This document shows, one piece after another, positions 34,383-44,100 of a DNA stretch of 64,000 bases. The stretch comes from Aureispira sp. CCB-QB1 (GTDB lineage Bacteria > Bacteroidota > Bacteroidia > Chitinophagales > Saprospiraceae): contig NZ_JHBV01000016.1 of the NCBI RefSeq assembly GCF_000724545.1, forward strand, positions 62,001 to 126,000, read 5' to 3'. Below the pieces are notes generated by a model, which worked only from the letters and a program-made list of their open reading frames with translations, ran no database searches and was not told where the DNA came from. Within the stretch, counting starts at the first letter, position 1; each line of letters begins with the position of its first letter. Both the position numbers and the translations under genes were made by a program.

Positions 34383-35729
34383 CTATTGTTTAATTGTAAT
34401 TGCTCGACCTCTATAGTAATCTAAAATCTTCAACTTAAAGAGGTAATCATATTTGGCTTGCAGCACACTAGATTCAGAAGCAATCAATGTATTTTGAACA
34501 CTTGTCAACTCAAAAGAGTTCACAACTCCCAACTCATATCGTTTGCGCGTATTTTCTACTGACAAACGAGTAGCTGTAACACTCTTTCTTGATACAGCCA
34601 AACGTTTTTTTGCTGCCCTAACATCTGTTAGTGCACGTTCTATATTAGATTTTAGAGTTGCTTCTAATTGTGTGGTTGCCAATTCTGCAATTTTAATTCC
34701 TAATTCTGCTCTTTGAATGCCGATTCTAGTTCTTAGTCCTTGAAAAATAGGTATAGAGATATTGATTCCTGCATTCGCTGAGGCCGTTATTCCCAATTGA
34801 ACAAAATAAGGTATACTCTCTTTTGTTACTGGATTTTTGTATGCTGTAGAGTAATTGCTGCCAAAACCTGCATAGTAAGATACGGTTGGCCACAAAGCGC
34901 CTTTGGCAATACTCACATTAAGCAGAGCACTTTTTTCTCTCAATTTAGAAGCCAAAATATTAGGTTGACTGTTAATGGCATCTTCGTAAACCTCTTCCAA
35001 GGTAGCTTCTTCCAAGGTTTCATCCACATCCAAATCACCAACTATTTCTATCGCAATATTTTTTGCAACATCTACATTCATCAATACTTTCAAATTGACA
35101 TACGCCAAATCTATATTATTCTGGGCAATAACAATATTTTCTTCGTCTCTTGCCATCTGTGCCTCCAAATCATATTTGCTATTTTCGGCCAAAACACCAC
35201 CTTCTATTAATTTGATGGTTTGCTCATATTGGGCTTTGGTTACTTTGGCTTGCTCTTCAAAAACACCTTTGCTTTCTTCCGCTAGCAGAATTGCCAAATA
35301 AGATTGAGCAACCGATAAGGCCACATCATTTTTGGCTTGTTCTACATCTTTTCCTGCGGCTTCCAAGTCTACCTTACTTTGTTTGATGGTATTTCTAATT
35401 TGAAGTCCTTGGAAAATTACTCCATTTATATTAAGGGATAAGCCCGAGTTGAAGTTGGGTATTGTAATCAACTCATTATTGGTCGGGTTGACCGTATTTC
35501 CTATATTAACACCGTTTCGATATCCTGCACTAATATTGGGAGCTTGTGCCCAAACTGCTTGTTTTTTTGTCAATTGTGCTTGACTTTGATTTAAAGTTGC
35601 TTGTTGAACTTGCAAACTATTTTGAATGGCATAGTTGATACATTTTTCCAATGACCATTTGTCATTGTCTTGAGCATTTACCTGAACCGTTGCCAATAAA
35701 AAAAATAGAAAAAGAATTTGCCTACGCAT
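34383..35729 (-). CDS. TolC-family outer membrane efflux channel
   Basis: The start is placed at 35729, where the signal peptide begins (RRQILFLFFLLATVQVNAQ); an ATG at 35756 adds nine residues. The product is 448 residues, a normal length. It contains the two outer membrane factor repeats. WSLEKCINYAIQNSLQVQQA opens the first, with long amphipathic helices and YLAILLAEES; the second contains ATLKSNIERALTDVRAAKKR and RYELGVVNSFELTSVQN. The trimer would form an outer membrane beta-barrel with a periplasmic helical tunnel. It is the first gene of a unit with the adaptor protein downstream. A perfect palindrome (35813-35827) lies in its promoter region. Confidence 0.92.
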   Translation of the reverse strand: MRRQILFLFFLLATVQVNAQDNDKWSLEKCINYAIQNSLQVQQATLNQSQAQLTKKQAVWAQAPNISAGYRNGVNIGNTVNPTNNELITIPNFNSGLSLNINGVIFQGLQIRNTIKQSKVDLEAAGKDVEQAKNDVALSVAQSYLAILLAEESKGVFEEQAKVTKAQYEQTIKLIEGGVLAENSKYDLEAQMARDEENIVIAQNNIDLAYVNLKVLMNVDVAKNIAIEIVGDLDVDETLEEATLEEVYEDAINSQPNILASKLREKSALLNVSIAKGALWPTVSYYAGFGSNYSTAYKNPVTKESIPYFVQLGITASANAGINISIPIFQGLRTRIGIQRAELGIKIAELATTQLEATLKSNIERALTDVRAAKKRLAVSRKSVTATRLSVENTRKRYELGVVNSFELTSVQNTLIASESSVLQAKYDYLFKLKILDYYRGRAITIKQ

Positions 35730-35812
35730 AAATGATATAAAATTGATTGAAAGCAATGCACCTAATTATAGTTCATAATTTTGTTCCATTACTAAGATTA
35801 TAATATGTATAT

Positions 35813-35827
35813 TCTGTCCTTGACAGA
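35813..35827. promoter_or_regulatory. Palindrome upstream of the efflux operon (possible operator)
   Basis: TCTGTC (35813-35818), spacer CTT and GACAGA (35822-35827) form a perfect inverted repeat, 84-98 nt upstream of the tolC-like ATG. Size and position fit an operator for a dimeric repressor. No regulator gene lies beside it, so this is a guess from sequence symmetry. Confidence 0.4.
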
Positions 35828-36082
35828 CTATCAAATAACTTTCCAAAGTAGCTCTATGATACGTTAAAACCAAAGGGCATCCGTGGTTTTATATTATTAT
35901 TTCTTCATGCGTTCTTTTTCTCTTTGCCAACCTTACTTCAATTTTTTTGCATGACGCGAATCAATAAATTAAAACAACTTACATGAATCTAAAATATTTA
36001 GTTCAAAAATACCGTATATTTAACGTTCTAATAGGTAATTACCAAGAACAGGTAAAAGCCATTTTGACGATGATTTGTTTTG

Positions 36083-36245
36083 TTAAGTAGGTGGTCAGAA
36101 AAAATAATAGCAAAAAATGGGATTATTTTTTTGCTAATCCAAGAAGAAAAAGGAAAGCTTAGCGAGCTAAGACAAGTTTTTCTGATAAAGAGTAGCGCAA
36201 AAAGAAGGCTGTTTTACTTGTTATTTTTTTTGAACGATTACTTAA
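36083..36245 (+). repeat. MITE-like element, copy A
   Basis: The 163-bp element is bounded by TTAAGTA (36083-36089) and TACTTAA (36239-36245). The ends form an imperfect terminal inverted repeat of about 25 bp: TTAAGTA, five variable bases, TCA, then AAAAAATAA. Inside are hairpins TAGCAAAAAAT/ATTTTTTTGCTA and CTTAGCGAGCTAAG. A second copy, about 85-90% identical by eye and in the same orientation, is at 51626-51786. No protein is encoded: the overlapping 63-codon frame is broken in copy B. Non-autonomous mobile element or structured RNA are the two readings. Confidence 0.75.
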
Positions 36246-36305
36246 AATTATTTAGAAACATACAACGATAAATAGACTCATTTTTTAAGAAAGAACCAAG
36301 ATACA

Positions 36306-36752
36306 ATGTTTTCTGTTTTCTCGCACGAATATTATATGAAAGAAGCGTTAAAAGAAGCCGAAAAGGCCGCAAGTCTCGACGAAATTCCTGTTGGGGCTGT
36401 TGTCGTTTGTAATCAACAGATTATTGCTCGTGCACACAATTGGACAGAACACTTAACAGATGTGACAGCACATGCAGAGATATTAGCAATTTCTGCTGCT
36501 AGTAAATACCTAGGCAATAAGTACCTCCAGCAATGTCGCTTGTATGTAACCTTAGAACCTTGTGTCATGTGTACAGGTGCTTTGGCATGGACTCAATTAG
36601 GCGAGCTTATCATTGGTGCCAGCGATAGCAAAAGGGGCTATCGAAGACTAGCTCCCCAAGCATTGCATCCAAAAACAAAAGTATCTACTGGTATCTTAGC
36701 AGAAGAATGCGCTACTATTATAACCAACTTTTTTCGAAAAAAGCGATCGTAA
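36306..36752 (+). CDS. tadA: tRNA-specific adenosine deaminase
   Basis: The 148-residue zinc enzyme should convert adenosine 34 of tRNA-Arg(ACG) to inosine. The metal site is the HAE motif (VTAHAEILAI, about residues 57-59) and PCVMC (about 88-92) of the cytidine/nucleoside deaminase fold. The N-terminal HEYYMKEALKEAEKA is typical of TadA, and the length fits. MITE-like copy A ends 60 nt upstream of the start. It converges on the LysM glucosaminidase gene with a hairpin between. Confidence 0.92.
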   Translation: MFSVFSHEYYMKEALKEAEKAASLDEIPVGAVVVCNQQIIARAHNWTEHLTDVTAHAEILAISAASKYLGNKYLQQCRLYVTLEPCVMCTGALAWTQLGELIIGASDSKRGYRRLAPQALHPKTKVSTGILAEECATIITNFFRKKRS

Positions 36753-36762
36753 GTAATAAAAA

Positions 36763-36793
36763 ATGCTGAACATTCTAGTCAAATATTCAGCAT
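36763..36793. terminator. Terminator between convergent tadA and glucosaminidase genes
   Basis: ATGCTGAA (36763-36770) pairs with TTCAGCAT (36786-36793), with further partial pairing inward. CTTTAATTTC follows on plus; TTTTTATTAC follows on minus. It suits both genes. Confidence 0.65.
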
Positions 36794-36826
36794 CTTTAAT
36801 TTCTATGTATTGTATGGCAAACGAGA

Positions 36827-37894
36827 CTATCGCTTTTGTTTTTTAAGAAAAATCTGCACACCGGGTCTAGGAGCTTGATGGCGGTATACTTTATTATATT
36901 TTAATAACTTTCGAAGTTTTATACCGTATAACTGAGCTATATCATACATACTTTGTCCTTTGTTTACAATATGTATATTACTAGATTTTTTGGTATCTGA
37001 ATGTTGATAATAATTGCGTTTTTTATCTAAGAATATATATTGTCCAACCTTTAGTTCTCTGCCTTTTAATTCATTGTAACAATACAGTTTTTTAGCATTT
37101 TTTCGATAACGATCCGCAATGCTTTGCAAATCATCACCAGGTTGAACATAAACGGCATCAATATCATTTACACGGAATTGATACAATGTCAACACCATAT
37201 CGACGCTATCTAGTACGGAGCTGAATGGGTCTGGAATACGTGTGGTCGTTGTGGTCGTATCTTCTGCATTCAAATCAACTTCTGGTCCTGTTTTGGGGAA
37301 AATATTCGCCAATTCATCCTCCGTCAGTGCTAGCACCTCTACCGTCAAATAATCTAGTTTGTACAACTCCAATCGCTCTATGATAGCAATCAAGTTTTTA
37401 GAATATGTTTTTGAGGTAGCATAGCCTGATTTTTGCAAACCTTTTGCCCATCCTTTATAATCGTGTTTTTCTAATTCAAACAAAACACCATATCGAAAAG
37501 CTTTCTTGGGGTTTAACAAAAACTCGCTGTGTGCAATATAAGACTCTTCGGCACTTTCGTAAACTCGAAAACAAGATTTCACAACTTCGTCATCCCACAC
37601 ATAATGTGTGGCACCTTGCCAAACTTCGCCCCCACATTTGATTCCAAAATGATTGTTGGCCACATTGGCTAGTTCACTCTCTCCAACACCCGACTCTAAG
37701 ATACCTTGTGCCATTTTAATACTGGCAGGAATTCCAGTTCGGTCCATTTCTGCTACTGCAATATGTTTGTATTTTTCAACATAAAAACGTGCTTTGACAT
37801 CATCTATAAAAAAATCTTCTGAGCACGGTTTTGCTAATAATTGAGTTATTTGTAGGCAAAAAATTCCTATCCAAATCAATAAAATACGCTGCAT
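36827..37894 (-). CDS. Secreted N-acetylglucosaminidase with LysM domains
   Basis: The 355 residues have a signal peptide (LLIWIGIFCLQITQLLAK). A glucosaminidase domain of GH73 type follows (about 35-185), with the catalytic Glu in AQGILESGVGESELA and typical NNHFGIKC and YESAEESYIAHSEFL. Two LysM-like peptidoglycan-binding segments lie at about 248-290 (YVQPGDDLQSIADRYRKN) and 310-352 (HIVNKGQSMYDIAQLYGIK). It would cleave glycan strands in peptidoglycan remodelling or cell separation. It lies 42 nt downstream of the MFS gene in the same direction and may be the last gene of that unit. Confidence 0.92.
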   Translation of the reverse strand: MQRILLIWIGIFCLQITQLLAKPCSEDFFIDDVKARFYVEKYKHIAVAEMDRTGIPASIKMAQGILESGVGESELANVANNHFGIKCGGEVWQGATHYVWDDEVVKSCFRVYESAEESYIAHSEFLLNPKKAFRYGVLFELEKHDYKGWAKGLQKSGYATSKTYSKNLIAIIERLELYKLDYLTVEVLALTEDELANIFPKTGPEVDLNAEDTTTTTTRIPDPFSSVLDSVDMVLTLYQFRVNDIDAVYVQPGDDLQSIADRYRKNAKKLYCYNELKGRELKVGQYIFLDKKRNYYQHSDTKKSSNIHIVNKGQSMYDIAQLYGIKLRKLLKYNKVYRHQAPRPGVQIFLKKQKR

Positions 37895-37936
37895 GTTCTT
37901 ATCTTTTTAGAGGTTAAATACGCTATATCCTAAGGT

Positions 37937-39118
37937 CTATTCCTGCAAAACTAAAGAATAAAATCCAATTGCGACAATCGTTGCTAAACCAATTATCACG
38001 CCTATTAATAAAAATGTCTCTAAAATCGTATAAATATCTGCCACCCACCCTAGAATAGGAGCTGATATAGCATACAGTACTCGAACGCTAAATCCTCGAA
38101 TAGACAACACGGTTGCTCGCATATCAGGAGGAGCATGTTGATTGATTAAATTTAAAAAAGTAGGCGTAGCCAAACCTCTCAAAGCATACATAACAAACAT
38201 AGCCAACAATCCCAACCATAAAAAAGCACCTCCATATCCTCCCAACACACTATATCCAATCGCAAAGCCAAATAGAATGACAAATATTAATTGTTTGGAA
38301 GATAGCAACTTACTACCATGATGTGCATTTAAAGCAAACAAAGCAACCGTCATATTCAAGGCAGCCCACAAGTAACCAATGTTATTTTCTTCTATTTTTT
38401 TATAATCAAAATAAGGTTGTGCAAACCAAGCTAATAACAAGGAGGCTAAGCCAAAAATAGAGGCTAAAAAAATAAAAAATCGCAATTGTTTATTTTTCAG
38501 AAAAGTATAGTGCAAAATATAGCGCATTTGTTCCCAATTACCTCGATCATGCTCTTTGTGTATCGGAGGTTCTACCAAAGAAAAAGCGGTTATTACTCCT
38601 AAAAAACTAATCCCTACCTGAACATACATCGGATAACGTAATCCATACGTATATGCCAGCCAACCTCCAATAATAGCGGCTACTGCTTCTGAAAATGTTC
38701 CAATAGCGTACGTTCGTCCCTCCCATTTGAGATAATCTCCTTTTCGATTCAAAACATGCAAAGAGTCATATAACAAGGCAGAATCTGTTCCTGATATAAA
38801 ACTAGCTCCTAAGCCTCCAATAATTGCCCCCAAACCTAAACTCCAAAAATCGTACGACAAGCTATATGCAGTAAATTGAGCCGTCATAAATAATGTTCCT
38901 AATATAATAGAATTCTTGCGTCCTAGTCGATCTGAAAAGTACCCTGAAGGAATTTCAAAAAAGGCAACAGAGATCGAATAAATGGCATTGACAAGCATTA
39001 CATCTCGCAAACTCAAACCATTGGACTGTAAGAATAATACCACGATTGGCATATAAACCATAAACCACTTGGACATTTTAATTACATACAATTTCCATAT
39101 ATTCCCTGCAATATTCAT
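37937..39118 (-). CDS. MFS transporter
   Basis: The 393 residues contain about 12 hydrophobic segments. The MFS loop 2-3 signature reads GYFSDRLGRKNSI (about 59-71), and the mid-length cytoplasmic loop (about 190-205) separates the two six-helix halves. The substrate cannot be told from sequence. It follows the hexapeptide acetyltransferase by 2 nt, which links it to the nucleotide-sugar genes, so a role in export or uptake of a related compound is conceivable but unproven. Confidence 0.85.
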   Translation of the reverse strand: MNIAGNIWKLYVIKMSKWFMVYMPIVVLFLQSNGLSLRDVMLVNAIYSISVAFFEIPSGYFSDRLGRKNSIILGTLFMTAQFTAYSLSYDFWSLGLGAIIGGLGASFISGTDSALLYDSLHVLNRKGDYLKWEGRTYAIGTFSEAVAAIIGGWLAYTYGLRYPMYVQVGISFLGVITAFSLVEPPIHKEHDRGNWEQMRYILHYTFLKNKQLRFFIFLASIFGLASLLLAWFAQPYFDYKKIEENNIGYLWAALNMTVALFALNAHHGSKLLSSKQLIFVILFGFAIGYSVLGGYGGAFLWLGLLAMFVMYALRGLATPTFLNLINQHAPPDMRATVLSIRGFSVRVLYAISAPILGWVADIYTILETFLLIGVIIGLATIVAIGFYSLVLQE

Positions 39119-39120
39119 CT

Positions 39121-39693
39121 TTATTGAATTCTTGTCACCAAATCATCTTTTAATGCATATATCTGATCGCTTTCTGGACAAATGGCTTGCCCCTTCTCAT
39201 TAAAATTCAAACGATGTCCATATTCACTCACCCATCCAATTTGTTTCGAAGGATTCCCCACCACCAAAGCATAAGGGAGGACGTCCTTTGTGACTACAGT
39301 TCCCGCACCTATCAAAGCATAAGCCCCGATTGTATTGCCACAGACAATGGTCGCATTAGCTCCAATAGAGGCTCCTTTTTGTACAACAGTAGGGCTATAT
39401 TGACCTCTGCGCACTACAGCCGATCTAGGATTGATAACATTAGTAAAAACCATAGATGGTCCTAAAAATACATCATCTTCGCAAGTCACGCCAGTATAAA
39501 TAGAGACATTATTTTGAACTTTTACATTGTTGCCCAACTGAACTTTGGGAGATACAACTACATTTTGCCCAATATTACAAGATTCTCCAATAACGCTATT
39601 GGGCATGATATGGCTAAAGTGCCAAATTTTAGTTCCAGCACCAATGATACATCCTTCATCTATAACCGCAGTTTCGTGTGCATAATAACTCAT
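39121..39693 (-). CDS. Hexapeptide-repeat acetyltransferase (WbpD/WlbB-like)
   Basis: The 190 residues form a left-handed beta-helix of hexapeptide repeats (VIDEGCIIGAGTKIWHFSHI, GESCNIGQNVVVSPKVQLGN, IGANATIVCGNTIGAYALIG). The family includes the N-acetyltransferase acetylating the 3-amino group of UDP-2-acetamido-3-amino-2,3-dideoxy-glucuronate. FTNVINPRSAVVRRGQYSPT and VVGNPSKQIGWVSEYG are typical of that subgroup. It sits directly downstream of the Gfo/Idh oxidoreductase that would act two steps earlier, which supports the assignment. The aminotransferase between them (WbpE-type) is not seen in the window. Confidence 0.85.
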   Translation of the reverse strand: MSYYAHETAVIDEGCIIGAGTKIWHFSHIMPNSVIGESCNIGQNVVVSPKVQLGNNVKVQNNVSIYTGVTCEDDVFLGPSMVFTNVINPRSAVVRRGQYSPTVVQKGASIGANATIVCGNTIGAYALIGAGTVVTKDVLPYALVVGNPSKQIGWVSEYGHRLNFNEKGQAICPESDQIYALKDDLVTRIQ

Positions 39694-39765
39694 CTGTCTT
39701 ATTTTTTAGTTATCCACTATTCAGTTTTTTTTGCCATCAAACGCAGTACAAAAAGAAATACAGTT

Positions 39766-39785
39766 CACTTCGTGAGTGCTTTGTT
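39766..39785 (-). repeat. Fragment of the CTCACGAAGT dispersed repeat
   Basis: ACTTCGTGAG within the 109-nt gap between two nucleotide-sugar genes. With GCACTCACGAAGT on the minus strand it matches GCACTCACGAAGT at 34346-34358. Only a short block is shared. Confidence 0.35.
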
Positions 39786-39802
39786 TTTAGCTAGCTGAAC
39801 GG

Positions 39803-40846
39803 TTACTTATTATTGCTTTTAAGCTTGTAAATATTTTCAATAATCTCTACAACTTTCAATCCTTCTAAAGCATTCGTTGTAATTGGTTTCTTTTCTTTGA
39901 TGACATCAATCACATTCTGGATCACATAACCGTGATTAGCCGCAGAACCTTTGTAAGCCCCATAATCATTGGCAGGATTAGATGCTGCTAAAGTGGGCAT
40001 GGTATAATCTTTAATATGGCAGTACTCGACCTCATTCATATACTGCCCTCCAATTTTTAAAGAACCTTCACTCCCTATGATTGTTAGGCTGCTCTCTAAA
40101 TTTTTGTCATATATCGCTGTAGAATAGTTAATACAGCCCATCCCACCTTTTACAAAGTCAAACTGAACCACTCCAGAGTCTTCAAACTCAGTAGAGTGCT
40201 GATGGGAAAAGTTATGAAACATAGCCTGTATATTTTTGATATCGCCAAATAGCCAATACAGAATATCTACAAAATGCGAAAATTGCGTAAACAAGGGTCC
40301 TCCATCCGATTCTAACCGACCTTTCCAAGTATGTTGCTGACCATTTTTATAATAATAACGATCATCTCTATTCCAGTAACAATTTATTTGTACCATAAAA
40401 ATTTGCCCCAATCTCTGCTGATCAATCATCTCTTTGACCCAAATAGACGGAGGCGAATAACGATTTTGCATAACACAAAAAACATGGCGATTGACTTGCA
40501 GCGATTTAAAAATCACAGCTTCACAAGCTTCCTTGCTGAGTCCCATTGGTTTTTCGCAAACAACATGCTTGTGAGCTCCCAAAGCCAGAATTGCTTGCTC
40601 TGCATGCACTCCATTTGGCGTACAAATACAAACTACATCAATCTCTAAATCAGCAGCCAACAAAGCCTCTATGGAATTATAAAAGGGAACATCAAAGTCT
40701 TCTATGTTTAAGAATTTTGGATGTTCTATATCACAAAGTGCGACTAAGTTTGCCTCTTGATTTTTTTCAATCATAGCTGCATGCCGTTTGCCAATATGTC
40801 CAGCACCAACAATTGCAAATTGTACTTTTTTTGTTTGAACTTCCAT
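39803..40846 (-). CDS. Gfo/Idh/MocA-family oxidoreductase (WbpB/WlbA-like)
   Basis: The 347 residues have an N-terminal Rossmann fold (FAIVGAGHIGKRHAAMIEK, residues 10-28) and the family EKP motif with catalytic Lys (VVCEKPMGLSKEACEAV). The C-terminal part is the substrate-binding alpha/beta domain. WbpB/WlbA enzymes oxidise UDP-GlcNAc-uronate at C3 using NAD. The neighbouring WbpD-like acetyltransferase and a WbpA-like dehydrogenase at 47174 support this substrate, but other sugars are possible. A TAGTTTTG -7 element lies about 23 nt upstream of the ATG, so it probably starts the unit with the acetyltransferase and MFS genes. Confidence 0.87.
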   Translation of the reverse strand: MEVQTKKVQFAIVGAGHIGKRHAAMIEKNQEANLVALCDIEHPKFLNIEDFDVPFYNSIEALLAADLEIDVVCICTPNGVHAEQAILALGAHKHVVCEKPMGLSKEACEAVIFKSLQVNRHVFCVMQNRYSPPSIWVKEMIDQQRLGQIFMVQINCYWNRDDRYYYKNGQQHTWKGRLESDGGPLFTQFSHFVDILYWLFGDIKNIQAMFHNFSHQHSTEFEDSGVVQFDFVKGGMGCINYSTAIYDKNLESSLTIIGSEGSLKIGGQYMNEVEYCHIKDYTMPTLAASNPANDYGAYKGSAANHGYVIQNVIDVIKEKKPITTNALEGLKVVEIIENIYKLKSNNK

Positions 40847-40868
40847 GTACCAATCAATTATTTCTCAA

Positions 40869-40876
40869 CAAAACTA
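40869..40876 (-). promoter_or_regulatory. Promoter -7 element for the nucleotide-sugar/MFS unit
   Basis: The minus strand reads TAGTTTTG (TAnnTTTG), 23 nt upstream of the ATG at 40846, giving a leader of about 15 nt. No -33 match was found. Confidence 0.45.
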
Positions 40877-41136
40877 TTTAAAAATCAATTATTCATAACC
40901 TACTAAAAACACAGATTAAGAAACTACCAAGTAGAGGTGTGCCTGAAGTTGCCAAGTATAAGACTATAATCTATGTCCTAACGTTGTAATTCGATTCCTT
41001 ATCTACTAATTTTTTAGTAAAAACAGAGAAAGCGATACCATTTCTTAATATCATACCAGCTCACGAGGCTATCAATATCCTTTTAGCAGCCTACAGGGTA
41101 CTAAATTTAGCAAATCAATTGGGCTTAAAGATAGAA
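40877..41136. other. Intergenic gap, nothing recognised
   Basis: Between the promoter at 40869-40876 and the terminator at 41137-41170 no gene or structure could be supported. A short frame at 41072-41299 (-) overlaps the terminator and the next gene and is rejected. Confidence 0.5.
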
Positions 41137-41170
41137 AAAGCTGTGATGTAAACGGAGACACCACAGCTTT
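41137..41170 (-). terminator. Terminator after the 1858-aa T9SS gene
   Basis: AAAGCTGTGATGT (41137-41149) pairs with ACACCACAGCTTT (41158-41170) over 13 positions with one mismatch. On the minus strand TTTTTC follows. It starts 26 nt past the stop codon. Confidence 0.8.
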
Positions 41171-41196
41171 AATTCTTTTATTTTCTAGACGAAGAC

Positions 41197-44100
41197 TTAT
41201 TCCCGAAGAATAAGCACACGATGTGTTTGACTCTGTTTTGGATTTAACAACCGTAAGAAATAAACTCCTGTAGGCAAGTCTTCCACTTGAATTTTCCAAT
41301 TTGTCTGAGTAGATAATGGCAATTCTTGTGTATGGACTATTCGACCATTCAAATCGTAAAGTTGCACTTCTGTTTTTTCCTGAAGAGGCTCAGATAACTG
41401 CAATAAAAATGTTCCAGAGTTTGGATTCGGTATAATGTCCAAATCAATTCCATTGAGCGAGGAAGCTATTGTATTAATGGCAACAGTACAAACACTATCT
41501 GGGACATCAACTGGAACTCTCAAAGTATCGGTATCAGAGCCACAAGCATCGGTCACTGTCAAGCGAATAATATAACAACCTGAATCTGTATATGTATGAA
41601 ATGGATTTGGAATTTGATAGGTTGTTCCATCTCCCATTTCCCAGAAATAGTCTACTGCTTGATTGGTTCCTGTTGACATATTATTCATCAATACGGTGCG
41701 ACCACTCTTAGTAACAGAAAAGGCTGCTTTAGGTGCTGTATCTATTGTCACCGATACAAAATCTGTCCCTGCACAGCCCAGTGGATGAGTTACTGTAACA
41801 GCATAAATTCCTGCGGTATTGACAATGATTGTCTGTGATATTTCCCCCGTATTCCATAAATACGTCATTCCTTGCCCACCATATCCTGCATCTAATGTAT
41901 CTGTATAACAAGCAGATACAAAGTTACCTAAATTAGGTGCTGGAGGGCTTATGATCTGCGATATATAGGCTGTATCTACCAACATACATCCTTCACCTGT
42001 AGTTACAGTCACAGCATATATTCCAGTACTTGGAATTGTAATAACATCCGTCGTATCTCCTGTATTCCAAGAGAAAGAAGCATTGTTCAGACTGTAGTTG
42101 GTACTTAACTGAAAATCACAGGCTGCATTTCCTAAAGGCAATCCTACGGGCATGGGTTGTGTGATTATTACAGTATCTATTACGGTACACAGCGCCCCAT
42201 CTGTTATCGTCAACGTATAAGTTCCAGCATTGTTAAATGTAGTAACACCTGAGGTTGAACCATTACTCCAATTATAAGAAACTATATTCGGATGGCTGGC
42301 ATCTATGGTCACAGAATCACAAGTGTAAATTGAATCAGGTATATCTACTGGCATACTAACATTAACCGTAAATGTATCTCCAACAGAATGGCAATCAGGA
42401 TAAGCATAACTAAAGTGCCAATCAAAGAAATAACTATAGTCGCTGAAAATTGTTCCCATCAACGTAGCAATATTAGCACTAGAAGAAGGGGCTGTGATTG
42501 GGCTGCGATCAACGAGGAATAAGCTATTGATACTAGAAAAACTTAGTTGGTAATTCTCCCCTGGTGGAATTAAAAAATTCAAAGGAATAAATACTTTTTC
42601 TTTAGCTTTTGTAACAGTATAACTAACCGTATTAATTGTATTTCCAGAGGAGTCCATTAGGACAACATTAGCAACAGCTGGCGCTGTTTCTACATAAATC
42701 GCAACAGAATCTAGAACTGCATATTCATGAACATCAAAGCGATTGGCAATAATAAAATTCAAATACGCACTTGACTCGTTAGGGTTATCATAGGCTTGTT
42801 TTCCTATTCGAGTAGTTGCCTTTGGAGCTACATCTATCCAAAAATCGGTTGTATCTCCTACATAAACATTATAAGGTGCTGTTAGGTAAGAAACAGTGTT
42901 CAAATCACTAGAGTCATACCAAACTACAATACCATCTGAAGTAGGTACTGAAAGTGCTATATCTTGTGGTGCACATATATCTAAATCACTAACTACTGAC
43001 GCATTCGGAGTTGATAAAAACTGTACGTAAATATCTTTTACCGACGAACAGACACCATCATTGGTTACCGTTACCCGATAATATCCTGAAGAATTAACGG
43101 CTAACGTATCACTAGAACTTCCTCCACTCCAAGCATAAGTATAGGCTGGGTTATTGTTCTGTATAGGATCTAAAGTAATACTTCCCAATGTACATGTTGC
43201 CGTATCTGCTGTCAGTGTAATGGAAGGAGATGGAGGAACAGTTATATTAATCGGTAAACGATTCGTTGCACAAGATGGCGTCGAAATTTTCCAATTAAAG
43301 AAATATACATATTGAGAAGCCAAGGGAACAGAACCAGTGAAGGTAATTTCCGAAGCGTTTGCATTGAGTTGCGCTAAATTGGTGTAAGGAGAAAGGAATA
43401 AAATCCTTCCTGCCGATTTGTTGCTTAATTCTATAGAATAACTTCCATTTTCTAGCAAGGTATCTATTTGAACCACATTCTCTCCTGCATTCGTCAAGCT
43501 GAGTTGTTGAGTATAATATGGGAATCCTGTTTTGTAAATTGTCAATGTTGCTGTAGTTACCGTATCAACATAAATAGCAACAGAATTCAATAATATAGGG
43601 GAATTAACTGTAAAGGTCATTCCTCTCGTAGGATAAGCACTTAACTGGGGTGTTCCCCATACATTAAGGTTCGAATTAGGGTTGTATTGTTCTCCTAAAG
43701 GTTCTGATTTTGGAATAAATCCAATCCCTTCTACCCATAAAGTAGTCGTGTCTTGCAGATTAACAACTACAGAATCGCCCAAAGCAAATGGAGTAGCACT
43801 TGTTTCTGAGCTGTACCAAGCATAATAGGCTGCATTACCAGTAGCATAGAAGGTCATATTCCCTTGACAAACAGTGGTGTCATTCGGAGGAATAATCAAA
43901 CTCGGTGGCTCGACAATAAATACATTCATACTATCTTCGTCAGTACATATGCCAATTGAGCCTTCTAAAGTAATTGTAGTGGTGCTATCCAAAATAATCG
44001 AGGAGGTTGTTTCTCCTGTACTCCATTGATACGATTGTAATCCTAAAGAACTTGCATCTAAAACTAACGTATCACCACAAATAATACTATCTGTTGGAAA

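Noticed and set aside
36080-36271. 63-residue open frame on plus
   Set aside because: It lies inside MITE-like copy A; the matching copy B does not keep the frame, so it is not a gene.
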